Of a DNA stretch of 64,000 nucleotides, positions 34,234-44,342 are shown piece by piece. The notes below the pieces were generated by a model that searched no databases, was not told the DNA's origin, and was given only the letters and a program-made list of their open reading frames with translations. Each line of letters begins with the position of its first letter. Within the stretch, counting starts at the first letter, position 1. The stretch comes from an uncultured Armatimonadota bacterium (GTDB lineage Bacteria; Armatimonadota; Fimbriimonadia; Fimbriimonadales; Fimbriimonadaceae): contig CAIYMO010000033.1 in the NCBI GenBank assembly GCA_903927345.1, positions 62,001 to 126,000 of the forward strand. Direction: 5' to 3'. The position numbers and the translations under genes are program-made.

Positions 34234-35087
34234 GCAGAAGAAGACTTCGTGGCCTCTCACTTCTGGAGTTGCTCATGGCGGTCACCATCGGCACGACTGC
34301 GACGATCCTTTTGGCATCTACTTCCCTTGTTGCTGCAAAGACGTTCAATAAAGTAACTCAAGTGTCGAGGATGCACACGTTCGGTCGGAGAACATTTGAT
34401 CAGTTCGTTGCGGATGTACAAAAGGCCGATCTGAGCCTCAACAAGTTCCCAACTTGGGGTCTAAATCCGTGGTTCACTGCAAAAGATGACCAGTGCGTTA
34501 TCCTACGTCAACCTGTTTTCAAAACAGACAACACCGTTGACCCAACTAAGTTTACGATTGTTGCGTATCGGCTGATTGCAGCTACAAAAGCATCGGAAGG
34601 ACCGTTCGTTTTGGAGCGCACAATTTGCCCTATGACAGTTTCGGGACTTAACATGTCGGCTACCAAAAAGCCGTCAAAGATCATTGCAAAAAACATAAAG
34701 CGTGTCAACTGGAACCAGATGACAAGTCAAACGTTCTGGGGTGATCAATCGACCAAGGTCTACACGCTCACTACTGTTCCAGCCGCAGATACGCCGGAAA
34801 TAAAGCTCCAAGCACTGATCGGTGGTGCAAACAGGCTTGAGACGGGCCATGTAACCCTTTCAGGTCGGACCTTGACGCTGGTCCAGGCCATGCAGTACGG
34901 TGTCGCATTGGACGTCACATACCATATCGAACCAACAACAGTAGCGTTCAACAACGGCTCCAACGGAGCAACTTCGATCTATACAAGATTCGTTTTTGAA
35001 CCGCGTTGGACATCCAACGACCTGACGACCAAAACTCGAGAGATAACTCTCTCAGCAATGCCAAATCTTGAAAACAAGGTGGACTAA
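34224..35087 (+). CDS. PilW-like minor pseudopilin
   Basis: 287 residues. Prepilin motif RGLSLLELL (cleavage before Leu) at residue about 10, followed by a spine of about 25 hydrophobic residues. The head is beta-rich. It starts inside the end of the PilV-like gene (10 bases), and the following PilX-like gene begins 3 bases after its stop, giving a V-W-X order typical of type IV pilus minor-pilin operons. Confidence 0.8.
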   Translation: MEVSRRRLRGLSLLELLMAVTIGTTATILLASTSLVAAKTFNKVTQVSRMHTFGRRTFDQFVADVQKADLSLNKFPTWGLNPWFTAKDDQCVILRQPVFKTDNTVDPTKFTIVAYRLIAATKASEGPFVLERTICPMTVSGLNMSATKKPSKIIAKNIKRVNWNQMTSQTFWGDQSTKVYTLTTVPAADTPEIKLQALIGGANRLETGHVTLSGRTLTLVQAMQYGVALDVTYHIEPTTVAFNNGSNGATSIYTRFVFEPRWTSNDLTTKTREITLSAMPNLENKVD

Positions 35088-35090
35088 CTC

Positions 35091-36674
35091 ATGTACAAAA
35101 AACATCAACTCCAAAACAGACAACGCGGCATGACAATCGTGCCAGTGATGATTTTTATCTTGGGATTCTCAGCCGTAGGGATCAGCATCATGGCGATGTC
35201 CGACACCCAAACCAAGGAGGTTCTCAATGCGTCAGATAAGTGGCAAGCTGACGCACTTGCATCAACGGCCGCTAACCTCATGTACGAACAAATTCGGCAG
35301 CAAATGATTGCTGACCAGTCCTTCCCGTTTTTGCTTAACCAACAAACGCAAAAAATTGTCCCGTCTGGGGGAGGTGAGTCAATTCTTGGGACGTGCTCGG
35401 CGCGTCTCGCAACAAACCGGCTTGTTGAGACTGACATTAACGGTCAACGCAGACAGCTCTATTACTTCACCGTGGAAGCAACCGGTACCTCGAGCTCGGG
35501 TAGAAAGAGCGTCACTCTAGTCGACTTTCGCGGCGAAATTTGGCGAAATCTCGTACCGAGAAGCATTTACAGCAACAACGGCGCTCCAGACTCGATCTGG
35601 TTCCCGACAGGTGCAATCGTTGCAAATGGCACTGTCAAGATGTGCTCGGATCAAGGTGTGAGAACCGTTTCGACCAACGGTGACGCGCACATAGTGGGGA
35701 ATCGAGGTATCAGCTGGAAGCCTACATGCGGCTCCAAAAAAGGCTTCTCGAATCCCAATGTCATCGATTGCCAAGGCTACTTCTTGGTTCCGGATGGTAA
35801 CGCTTACAACATGACAAATTCGGAGGATGGGCTTGACAACTCAAACGGTTGCAAGAACTACAAATCAAATGGCGCAAAGGCCCAGGGAACCTTCCCAGGT
35901 GCGGCGGCGAATACGGTGATCAAGCTCAACGGAAACGCTGCGTTTCCAGACGAAAACACAGTAAACAAGTGGGTTGCCGACTACCTCAACTCAGCAAGCG
36001 TTGCTATCTCAACAAAATATCCTTCCGGTTGTCGATCTGCTGAGATCGCCCCTCGGCTTACAGACGGGCAACTAGGAATTCAATCCCCTGCGCTCGTTAC
36101 AGGTGACTTAGATGTCAAGGACGGCGATACCCTTCACCTTTGGCCTGGAAGCACAAACCCCAAGAAGAACATCGTTTACGTAAAGGGGAACGTGAAGAAC
36201 AAAGGCAACATCATCAACCACGGTTGCACACTGATTTTTGAGCAAACCTATGAGGACACCCCTTCCGCGAAATACACGATTGAGCAAGACGCCTTGACTT
36301 TCAAAACGAAGGAAGAAGCGGTCATGAAGTCCGCTCTTATCTCACTCAAAAAGAGCAGTGATGCCTTCAAATTCCACACGTCAAATTCAGCTTCGGTTGG
36401 TCTTGTGTTTGCGATGAAAGGCGGAATTGAGATTGATGGATCAAACGCAGACTTCACCGGCATGCTGCTGGCCGGAGGCGTTGGTGACAATGGTGATATT
36501 AACATCAAACCAGGCGGCGGAAATTCATTCGCCGTCCATTACGAATCGTATTCGGCAACGGGCGGAAACGTCGTTATGGATTCTGCTTCTTTGGTCAACA
36601 CAACGTTTGTGGCAGGAAACGTATCCAAGCCATTTACTCCAACGAAGCTGTTCAACTGGAACTGGCTAAAATAG
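35091..36674 (+). CDS. PilX-like pilus-assembly protein
   Basis: 527 residues. An N-terminal basic segment is followed by one membrane helix (about 15-35, MTIVPVMIFILGFSAVGISI) resembling PilX/TadE-like anchors but without a clean prepilin motif. The exported remainder is beta-helix-like, with IVYVKGNVKNKGNIINHG and DGDTLHLWPG; a segment FTGMLLAGGVGDNGDINIK recalls DUF7305-type domains seen in pilus-linked proteins. Last gene of the minor-pilin operon. Adhesion or tip assembly is inference. Confidence 0.72.
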   Translation: MYKKHQLQNRQRGMTIVPVMIFILGFSAVGISIMAMSDTQTKEVLNASDKWQADALASTAANLMYEQIRQQMIADQSFPFLLNQQTQKIVPSGGGESILGTCSARLATNRLVETDINGQRRQLYYFTVEATGTSSSGRKSVTLVDFRGEIWRNLVPRSIYSNNGAPDSIWFPTGAIVANGTVKMCSDQGVRTVSTNGDAHIVGNRGISWKPTCGSKKGFSNPNVIDCQGYFLVPDGNAYNMTNSEDGLDNSNGCKNYKSNGAKAQGTFPGAAANTVIKLNGNAAFPDENTVNKWVADYLNSASVAISTKYPSGCRSAEIAPRLTDGQLGIQSPALVTGDLDVKDGDTLHLWPGSTNPKKNIVYVKGNVKNKGNIINHGCTLIFEQTYEDTPSAKYTIEQDALTFKTKEEAVMKSALISLKKSSDAFKFHTSNSASVGLVFAMKGGIEIDGSNADFTGMLLAGGVGDNGDINIKPGGGNSFAVHYESYSATGGNVVMDSASLVNTTFVAGNVSKPFTPTKLFNWNWLK

Positions 36675-36702
36675 CCGGGTCGCCGTTCACTGAAAAACAT
36701 GA

Positions 36703-36739
36703 GCACCCACCCGATCGAATAAACTGATCGGGTGGGTGC
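36703..36739. terminator. Hairpin that ends the pilin operon and overlaps the next start
   Basis: Perfect 14-base stem (36703-36716 with 36726-36739), loop of nine. Only a weak T-run follows on the plus strand (CCGTTTACC), while the minus strand has ATGTTTTT. The right arm contains GTG 36732, the only start codon early enough for the deacetylase. Confidence 0.6.
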
Positions 36740-37439
36740 CCGTTTACCAATCCTGACTTACCACAAGATTGCGCCCATTGCGAAAGGCACCATCTACCCT
36801 GGCACCTTTGTTCCACCATCGCTTTTTGAGAAGCACTTGCGGCTTCTTCGGCGTCGAGGGTTTGTTTCAACCCGTTTGAACTCACAGTTCGGCACAGAAT
36901 CTGAAGCAAAACCAATCCTGCTCACCTTCGATGATGGCTTCCAAGACTTCGCCGACAACGCCTGGCCCTTGCTCCAACAGTATGGTTTCGGTGGTGTCGT
37001 GTTTCTCGTCACCAACCATCTAGGTGGCAAGAACGATTGGGATATCAATGTGGGCGATCAGCCAGCTCCCCTGATGAACGAGGCCACAGTTCAGAAGTTA
37101 GCGACAGAAGGCGTCGAGTTCGGTTCCCACACTCTCTCTCACCCTCGACTTGCCACGCTAAACGACGAAGAACAGCGAGTGGAACTGGTTGAGAGTCTCC
37201 ACAAGCTCGAATCACTTGGAACTACGCCACCGACGATTTGTTACCCCTACGGTTCATACAACGATTCCACTCTGCAAATTGCTAGAGAAGCTGGCTACAA
37301 ATACGGATTCAGCACTGACAAAGGTCTGAATGACTCGACCACCGACTCGATGCGTCTCAAGCGAATCGCGATGCGCCACGACACCAGCGTTCCATCTCTG
37401 ATTTACAAACTATGGAGGGGATTCCGATATGACCGATAG
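36732..37439 (+). CDS. Polysaccharide deacetylase (NodB fold)
   Basis: 235 residues. Carbohydrate esterase 4-type enzyme removing acetyl groups from a glycan. Motif 1 LLTFDDGFQDFADNAW (catalytic Asp and metal Asp), motif 2 GSHTLSHPRLATL (metal His pair), then PTICYPYGSYND and late FSTDKG. No signal peptide, so it probably acts in the cytoplasm or on a lipid-linked intermediate. The GTG start lies inside a hairpin. The stop overlaps the glycosyltransferase start by 11 bases, so the two probably work in one glycan pathway. Confidence 0.9.
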   Translation: MGARLPILTYHKIAPIAKGTIYPGTFVPPSLFEKHLRLLRRRGFVSTRLNSQFGTESEAKPILLTFDDGFQDFADNAWPLLQQYGFGGVVFLVTNHLGGKNDWDINVGDQPAPLMNEATVQKLATEGVEFGSHTLSHPRLATLNDEEQRVELVESLHKLESLGTTPPTICYPYGSYNDSTLQIAREAGYKYGFSTDKGLNDSTTDSMRLKRIAMRHDTSVPSLIYKLWRGFRYDR

Positions 37440-38505
37440 ATCCTCGACTAAAGACTCGATGAAAATCGTTCACGTTACGAGTGCGGGAAGCTACACCTAT
37501 GGCGCTGTGATGAGCATGATGACCCTCGCCAAGGCACAGATCGCTGCTGGCGACGACGTCCAATTCGAAACCTGGAAGGGCCGGAATTTTGGGGCAGAAC
37601 TCCGCGATCTCGGCTACCGAGCCCACGAAGTCAAAGTCCGAACCAAAATCGACCTGCTTGCCATCCTCCAAATGCGTCGCTGGTTCCGCCAGCAACAATT
37701 CGACATCGTTCACACCCACCTCTCCACCAGTTCCATCAACGGTTGCCTCGCCGCTCGATTCGCCAAAATTCCCAGCGTCGCCACCGTTCATGGGATGAGC
37801 AGCAAGTGGAGCTTCATTTTCGCCGACCACATGATCGGAGTGAGCCAAGGCGTTTGCGATCATGTCGTTTCCCAAGGCGTCCCAAGAGCGAAAACAACTG
37901 CCGTCTACAACGGTGTCGACGTCCCGTCCGGAGTAATGTCGATACAAGGGGCCCGAAAGGCTTTCAACCTTCCCGAACAAGCGACCATTTTCGGAACAGT
38001 CGCTCGACTCACCTCGATGAAGGGCATTGATACCGGCCTCGCAGCCTTCAAAATTCTCGCCGAGAAGGTCCCCGGTTCCCATTACGTCCTTGTTGGAAAC
38101 GGTGACGGCGAACCCACCTATCGCCAATGGGCCTCAGATCACAATCTGCAGGATCGAGTCCACTTCCTCGGCTACCAGTCGAACGTCTTCAACCCCCTCG
38201 CCGCAATGGACCTCTTCCTGTTCCCCAGCCTCAAAGAGGCAATGGGAATCAGCGTGGTCGAAGCCCTTGCAATGGGTCTGCCTGTGGTCAGCACGAATGT
38301 TGGCGGTCTGCCCGAGGTGGTCACGCCAGAGGTTGGTTGCCTTGTCCCGCCAAATGATTATCAGGCGATGGCCGAGCAGGCCCTCATCGCTTTGGCGCAA
38401 CCGAACCTGGGCCCCGCAGCAAGAGGCCGGGCCGAATCCCTCTTTAGTGTTGACGCGATGCGAAATGGGACACGAGATGTTTACCAAGCTCTTGTCAGGC
38501 GCTAG
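37429..38505 (+). CDS. Glycosyltransferase family 4 (GT-B)
   Basis: 358 residues. N-terminal acceptor domain with HVTSAGSYTYGAVMSMMTLAK and the middle strand FDIVHTHLSTSSINGCLAARF; C-terminal donor domain with FGTVARLTSMKGID, YVLVGNGDGEP, FLGYQSNVFNPLAAMDLFL and the sugar-nucleotide loop FPSLKEAMGISVVEALAMGLPVV. This is the PimB/WcaL-like class. Overlaps the deacetylase gene by 11 bases. Together they suggest synthesis of a partly deacetylated surface polysaccharide. Confidence 0.92.
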   Translation: MTDRSSTKDSMKIVHVTSAGSYTYGAVMSMMTLAKAQIAAGDDVQFETWKGRNFGAELRDLGYRAHEVKVRTKIDLLAILQMRRWFRQQQFDIVHTHLSTSSINGCLAARFAKIPSVATVHGMSSKWSFIFADHMIGVSQGVCDHVVSQGVPRAKTTAVYNGVDVPSGVMSIQGARKAFNLPEQATIFGTVARLTSMKGIDTGLAAFKILAEKVPGSHYVLVGNGDGEPTYRQWASDHNLQDRVHFLGYQSNVFNPLAAMDLFLFPSLKEAMGISVVEALAMGLPVVSTNVGGLPEVVTPEVGCLVPPNDYQAMAEQALIALAQPNLGPAARGRAESLFSVDAMRNGTRDVYQALVRR

Positions 38506-38519
38506 AAAGAGGCGCAATG

Positions 38520-38525
38520 TATAAT
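38520..38525 (+). promoter_or_regulatory. -10 element TATAAT before SGNH hydrolase gene
   Basis: A consensus TATAAT ends 8 bases before ATG 38534. No Shine-Dalgarno is present. No good -35 at 16-18 bases. Confidence 0.45.
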
Positions 38526-38533
38526 CCGGCGGA

Positions 38534-39211
38534 ATGTTGCCTCTAATCGCCTTCGGCTTGCTCGCTACAAACTTGCCTTCCTGGACCGATATCCGCACCG
38601 AGTTGGATAAGCCTTGGCCACAAAACCACGAGTTCCGAATCGTCTGCCACGGCCACAGCGTTCCGGCCGGCTACTTCGCCACTCCGACAGTGGATACATT
38701 CAACGCTTATCCCCACCTGTTCCATAAGCTTCTCAAAGATCGATTTCCCAAGGCCGTCATCAACGTTGTCGTAACAGCGATCGGTGGAGAAAACTCTGTC
38801 CAAGGTGAGAAGCGATTCGTCGAGGATGTGATGTCCCTGAAGCCTCGAGTGGTCACGATCGACTACGCGCTCAATGATCGAGGCGTCCCACTTGACCAGT
38901 GTAGAAAGGCATGGCAGTCAATGATCTCGACCGCGATCAAAGGGAACGTGAAAGTAATTCTGCTCACGCCGACTCCCGATACGACGGCGAAGATGCTGGA
39001 TCCGAATGATCCGCTGACGGTGCGGGCCAATTTGATCCGCGAACTGGCTAAGAGTAACCAAGTGTCGCTGGCAGACTCCTACGCGGCCTTTACAGATCTC
39101 CAACAGACGGGCGAACAGCTTCAGCCCTACATGTCTCAGTCCAATCATCCAAATCGGAAGGGTCATGACATTGTTGCGAAAAAGCTAATTGATGTGTTCT
39201 TGGCCGACTGA
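38534..39211 (+). CDS. Exported SGNH/GDSL-fold hydrolase with altered catalytic blocks
   Basis: 225 residues with a short hydrophobic N-terminus (about 1-12). The fold follows SGNH hydrolases: block I is CHGHSVPAGY (GHS instead of GDS, nucleophile Ser kept), block II Gly in AIGGENSVQG, block III ALND (Asn) and block V SNHPNRKGH, where the His is present but the usual Asp three residues before is Gln. HGHSVP is a recurrent variant in this superfamily. It may be an acetyl esterase; adjacent glycan genes fit. The missing Asp makes activity uncertain. Confidence 0.8.
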   Translation: MLPLIAFGLLATNLPSWTDIRTELDKPWPQNHEFRIVCHGHSVPAGYFATPTVDTFNAYPHLFHKLLKDRFPKAVINVVVTAIGGENSVQGEKRFVEDVMSLKPRVVTIDYALNDRGVPLDQCRKAWQSMISTAIKGNVKVILLTPTPDTTAKMLDPNDPLTVRANLIRELAKSNQVSLADSYAAFTDLQQTGEQLQPYMSQSNHPNRKGHDIVAKKLIDVFLAD

Positions 39212-39238
39212 CCAATGCCCTTTGAATTTTGCAAGTGC

Positions 39239-39244
39239 TAAACT
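39239..39244 (+). promoter_or_regulatory. -10-like element TAAACT before small membrane gene
   Basis: Ends six bases before ATG 39251, with no ribosome site. Confidence 0.35.
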
Positions 39245-39250
39245 TACGTC

Positions 39251-39493
39251 ATGAATCTTATTCTAATGCTCCTCGGAGCAGCCTTCGGAATTGGCGGGTT
39301 TGTCTGCGGGATCATCATTCTGATTGAAGCGTTCAAAGATGAGGTCTGGAAAGGCTTCGTTTGCCTCCTCTGCGGTTTCTACATGCTCTGGTATGCCTTC
39401 ACTGACTTTGAGCACGACAACAAGTGGGGCGTTGTCCTCGGCTGGCTTTTTGGCAGTGTCATCGCGTCTGGTCTGTTTAACCTTATTCGCTAG
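39251..39493 (+). CDS. Small membrane protein of unknown function
   Basis: 80 residues with two or three hydrophobic helices (about 3-26, 33-52 and 58-78) separated by short charged turns. No family recognised. Its own -10-like element suggests a separate transcript. The amino-acid composition and uninterrupted helices support a real gene. Confidence 0.65.
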   Translation: MNLILMLLGAAFGIGGFVCGIIILIEAFKDEVWKGFVCLLCGFYMLWYAFTDFEHDNKWGVVLGWLFGSVIASGLFNLIR

Positions 39494-39557
39494 GGTTCCG
39501 CAAAAAGATTACTGAACACTGGTATTTATTCCCAAATTCATATAAAGTGAATGTACG

Positions 39558-40331
39558 ATGATTTTGTCAACGCTTGGGCTCGCAATAGCATCCGTTAGAC
39601 CCGCCAACTTCGAGTGCGAATTGGTTTTAGTGTCGTCGCTCCGTGGTGTTGCCGAAATTGACGGAGGGATGACCTGGGCGCGCAGCCAGATCGATTCCGG
39701 CGTGAACGAGAAGTATCGAACAGATGACGCCGCGATGGCGGTCAGCAAGCAGGCCGTTAAAGAAGCGGCTTCCGCCTCTCCCAGCCTCATCGTCATTGAT
39801 TCCGCCGGGCTGAAACTAAATCACTACAACTACAGAGCGCGCTGGTTCATCAACGTGCTCCAATCCGATGTTGAAACAACCTCTTTAGGGAGTGTTCGCC
39901 AAAGCCTTGCCTTGCAAGGGCAGCTAAACAAACCGGAGGAAGGCGGAGCTGGGGTCACTTTTGGAATACGGGTAGGGAAAAACACATCTGCGATCGGCAC
40001 CCATCCGATTCCCAATGCAGCCTGGCCCACCTTGCAACTGGTGGGATTCAGTGATTTTGCGACAAGCGAAGAGAACGGTTTGAAGCATGACGCGGAACGA
40101 GTTCAATCCAAGCCAATCAGCTTGGTCATCTCCACCTTATCGGTTGCTGAGACCGCAGGGTTGCCAGCCGCCGCTGATCTCAAGGGTGGTCAAATATGCG
40201 TGTGCGCTTGGGGAACTCAAATCCCTGGTCGGCCTAATCTAATCGCCTTCCCTCCAACCGGCCGCGCTGTCCGCTATAAATTCGGTCACAAAGATGGTCA
40301 GTGGTTCGCGAAGTTGGTCAAAGCCTATTAG
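39558..40331 (+). CDS. Exported protein of unknown function
   Basis: 257 residues with a short hydrophobic N-terminus (about 1-12). The body is mixed alpha/beta with no recognised catalytic motif. A pattern SAGLKLNHYNYRARWFINVLQ and IGTHPIPNAAWPTLQLV may mark the core fold. TATAAA lies 11 bases before the ATG. The gene ends 82 bases before the CIRCE element and is separate from the chaperonin operon. Confidence 0.6.
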   Translation: MILSTLGLAIASVRPANFECELVLVSSLRGVAEIDGGMTWARSQIDSGVNEKYRTDDAAMAVSKQAVKEAASASPSLIVIDSAGLKLNHYNYRARWFINVLQSDVETTSLGSVRQSLALQGQLNKPEEGGAGVTFGIRVGKNTSAIGTHPIPNAAWPTLQLVGFSDFATSEENGLKHDAERVQSKPISLVISTLSVAETAGLPAAADLKGGQICVCAWGTQIPGRPNLIAFPPTGRAVRYKFGHKDGQWFAKLVKAY

Positions 40332-40413
40332 GCAAAACCTGGCATTTTGAGGCGGTGAGAACCTCGTTCGCAACACGGGCAAATCGTTTGGCGTAAGAAC
40401 CAAAGGGTACACT

Positions 40414-40440
40414 TTAGCAATCTCGGCAGGCGAGTGCTAA
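40414..40440 (+). promoter_or_regulatory. CIRCE operator (HrcA binding site) of the groESL operon
   Basis: The left arm TTAGCAATC (40414-40422), a nine-base spacer, and the right arm GAGTGCTAA (40432-40440) match the CIRCE inverted repeat; the left arm differs from the consensus at one position. It lies 67 bases before groES. HrcA repressor would release it on heat shock. No hrcA gene is in the window. Confidence 0.93.
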
Positions 40441-40506
40441 AACCCTGCGCCCCTCTCTCAACCCGAAAGGGAAGATGAACGCCCGCCGAACACAAAGAAA
40501 ACGACC

Positions 40507-40797
40507 ATGGCAAACTTGAAACCACTCGGTGATAAAGTCGTCGTTGAGGTCCTCGACGCAGAAGAAAAGACTGCGTCGGGAATCTACCTCCCAGACAGCG
40601 CAAAGAAGAAGCCGCAGGAAGGAACCGTCGTCGCCACTGGCAACGGACGAGTCCTCGACAACGGCGAGCGCAACTCACTCAGCGTCAAAGTCGGCGATAA
40701 GGTGCTCTTTAGCAAGTACGGTGGAAACGAAGTTTCTATCGACGGTAAGGACTACACCATCCTCGACGAAGACCAAATCTACGCCGTTATTGGCTAA
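40507..40797 (+). CDS. groES: Co-chaperonin GroES
   Basis: 96 residues, the normal length. The heptameric lid of the GroEL chamber. Conserved [19 protein letters not shown], the mobile loop [18 protein letters not shown], and the roof and C-terminal strand [21 protein letters not shown] are intact. Expressed from the CIRCE-controlled promoter. No strong Shine-Dalgarno precedes the ATG. Unusually, groEL is not next: an unrelated gene separates them. Confidence 0.98.
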   Translation: MANLKPLGDKVVVEVLDAEEKTASGIYLPDSAKKKPQEGTVVATGNGRVLDNGERNSLSVKVGDKVLFSKYGGNEVSIDGKDYTILDEDQIYAVIG

Positions 40798-40817
40798 CTC
40801 CCTTAAACTCTACTCTC

Positions 40818-41627
40818 ATGGCTGATTACCGCAACCTCGACGTCTGGCAACAAGGTCGGACTCTCGTCACGACCACCTACCGCTTTACCGAAGTATTGCC
40901 CGATGCCGAAAAGGATCGGCTAACCCAGGAGATCATCCGAGCCTCCTACGACGTCCCTGCAACCATCGCGGTCGCCGCATGGCAGGACTCCGGCAACTAC
41001 GCAGAAGCAGTCGCTTCTCTTAACCGCCTCGATACACTCGTGGCTCTTTGCGCCGATCTCGGCTACGTCGAAGAGTTCCACACGGCTGATATCAAAGAGC
41101 GCGTTCGAGAACTGAGCCTCAAGCTCGGATCTCTGAGCAAGCCGGCTCGTCAAGAGCGAAGCTTCGAAGATCGACCTCAGCGCGACTTCAATCGCGATGA
41201 CCGACCACAGCGAAACTTTGACAGAGACGACCGCCCACCTCGCCGCGAGTTTAACCGCGACGATCGACCTCAGCGCGACTTCAATCGCGATGATCGACCT
41301 CAGCGCTCGTTCGACCGAGACGACCGCCCACCACGTCGTGACTACGGCGACGACCGACCTCCTCGTCGAGACGAGGGTGGCGACGATCGTCCACCACGCC
41401 GCGACGATGAAGGCGGACCTCCACGACGACCGTATGGTGGTGGTGGCGGCGGTGGCTTTCGACCGGGCGGTAGGCCCGGTGGTGGCGGACGCCCAGGCGG
41501 CGGAGGCGGCTTCGGTCGTCCCGGCGGCGGTGGCGGTGGATTCCGGCCCGGTGGTCGACCAGGTGGCGGTGGATTCCGTCCTGGCGGTGGCGGCGGCGGA
41601 TTCCGTGGCCCACGAGATAGAGACTAA
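40818..41627 (+). CDS. Four-helix-bundle (S23/IVP-like) protein with Arg/Asp and Gly-rich tail
   Basis: 269 residues, lying between groES and groEL on the same strand. Residues 1-115 match the four-helix-bundle family of 23S-rRNA intervening-sequence proteins (YRNLDVWQQGRTLVTTTY, FTEVLP, EIIRASYDVPATIAVAAW, LNRLDTLVALCADLGYV). The same fold is used by Avd of diversity-generating retroelements. Residues about 116-200 are about eight copies of a ten-residue unit DDRPQRxFxR, and about 200-269 are Gly/Arg-rich (GGGFRPGGRP), like RGG tails of RNA-binding proteins. The fusion suggests nucleic-acid binding or condensation; stress-linked expression with GroESL is inferred from position. Confidence 0.85.
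   Translation: MADYRNLDVWQQGRTLVTTTYRFTEVLPDAEKDRLTQEIIRASYDVPATIAVAAWQDSGNYAEAVASLNRLDTLVALCADLGYVEEFHTADIKERVRELSLKLGSLSKPARQERSFEDRPQRDFNRDDRPQRNFDRDDRPPRREFNRDDRPQRDFNRDDRPQRSFDRDDRPPRRDYGDDRPPRRDEGGDDRPPRRDDEGGPPRRPYGGGGGGGFRPGGRPGGGGRPGGGGGFGRPGGGGGGFRPGGRPGGGGFRPGGGGGGFRGPRDRD
41169..41293 (+). repeat. Internal repeats encoding the DDRPQR units
   Basis: A perfect 32-base direct repeat occurs at 41169-41200 and 41262-41293, 93 bases apart, inside a run of degenerate roughly 30-base units that continue to about 41420. Typical of repeat expansion within the low-complexity tail. Confidence 0.8.
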
Positions 41628-41631
41628 TTAA

Positions 41632-41670
41632 GTGTTCAGCTTGCGGTTCACGGAGCCGCAAGCTCAACAC
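41632..41670 (+). other. Long intercistronic hairpin before groEL
   Basis: Stem of 12 pairs including one G-U (41638-41649 with 41653-41664, loop ACG), extended by five more pairs beyond one mismatch (41632-41636 with 41666-41670). No U-tract follows, so it is not a simple terminator; it could be an RNA processing or stability element. Confidence 0.7.
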
Positions 41671-41680
41671 AGCGATCTAA

Positions 41681-43351
<1,671 letters not shown>

Positions 43352-43371
43352 GTCCAGAATCCCAAAAGTAA

Positions 43372-43404
43372 AGCGGCCCGAGCACTGTGCTCGGGCCGCT
43401 TTTT
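43372..43404. terminator. Bidirectional terminator between groEL and era
   Basis: Perfect 13-base stem (43372-43384 with 43388-43400), loop CTG, then T-run on the plus strand; the minus strand also has T-rich sequence, serving era. Confidence 0.92.
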
Positions 43405-43451
43405 CATATCTGATAGACAGAGACCGGGAATCGTTGTCCCCTGGAATCCAA

Positions 43452-44339
43452 CTAGCCGTCGTATTCCAGTTCGTGGAGGATGCGGAGGTTTTGACGCCAG
43501 CCTTCCTGGACCTTCACGTGGAGCTCAAGGAAGACCTTGTTACCGAGCATTTCTTCGAGATCGATTCGAGCTTCGGTTCCGATCTGCTTGATGAAGGCGC
43601 CAGCCTTTCCGAGCATGATTGGGCGCTGGGAAGTTTTGTCGACAATGATGGTCGCCGCGATGCGGGTGAGAGCACCGTCCTCTTCCCATGATTCGACGAC
43701 GACGGCCGTTGCGTGGGGGATCTCCTGCCGGGTTTTGAGCAGGATCTTTTCACGAACGTACTCGGCGGCGAGGAATCGGGCTGATTGGTCGGTGAACTCG
43801 TCCTCAGGATAGAAGGGAGCTCTTTCTGGGAGGTGGGAGAGGATGATCTCGATGAGCTTTTCGACGTTCTCACCTTTGGTGGCGATGGTCATCATGTACT
43901 CTTCGGTGCCGAAGAGCTCAGTGTATTCCTCAACGTGGCGGACGACGTGTTCGGCCTTGAGGTGATCCATCTTATTCAGACAGAGCACGACGGGAACGCC
44001 CTTGTTGGTTTTGACGAGCTTAGCGATGGATTGCTCGATTTCATCGGGTCGTGACGCAGAATCAACGACGACGAGGATGACATCGATGCCATCGATGGCA
44101 CCTCGGGCTTGCTCAACCATTGCTCGCTGGAGTCGATTGATCGGTTCGTGAATTCCTGGGGTGTCAATGAACGCGATTTGGTAATCGGGCTTTGTGACGA
44201 TTCCCATCACTCGGCGGCGGGTTGTTTGAGGTTTGCTACTGACAATGCTGACTTTGTGACCCGTGATCAGGTTGATCAGGGTGCTTTTGCCAACATTGGG
44301 CTTTCCAACAACTGCGACTTGTCCGAACTTGTGGGCCAT
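43452..44339 (-). CDS. era: GTPase Era
   Basis: 295 residues. Essential GTPase of 16S rRNA processing and small-subunit assembly. G1 GKPNVGKST, switch region TTRRRVMG, G3 DTPGIHEP, G4 NKMD, and a C-terminal KH domain (RIDLEEMLGNKVFLELHVKVQEGW) are intact. Lies 3 bases after a large gene on the same strand; both may be one transcript. Confidence 0.96.
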   Translation of the reverse strand: MAHKFGQVAVVGKPNVGKSTLINLITGHKVSIVSSKPQTTRRRVMGIVTKPDYQIAFIDTPGIHEPINRLQRAMVEQARGAIDGIDVILVVVDSASRPDEIEQSIAKLVKTNKGVPVVLCLNKMDHLKAEHVVRHVEEYTELFGTEEYMMTIATKGENVEKLIEIILSHLPERAPFYPEDEFTDQSARFLAAEYVREKILLKTRQEIPHATAVVVESWEEDGALTRIAATIIVDKTSQRPIMLGKAGAFIKQIGTEARIDLEEMLGNKVFLELHVKVQEGWRQNLRILHELEYDG

Positions 44340-44342
44340 GGC

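Noticed and set aside
40818-41627. Diversity-generating retroelement, because of the Avd-like fold
   Set aside because: No reverse transcriptase or template/variable repeat nearby.
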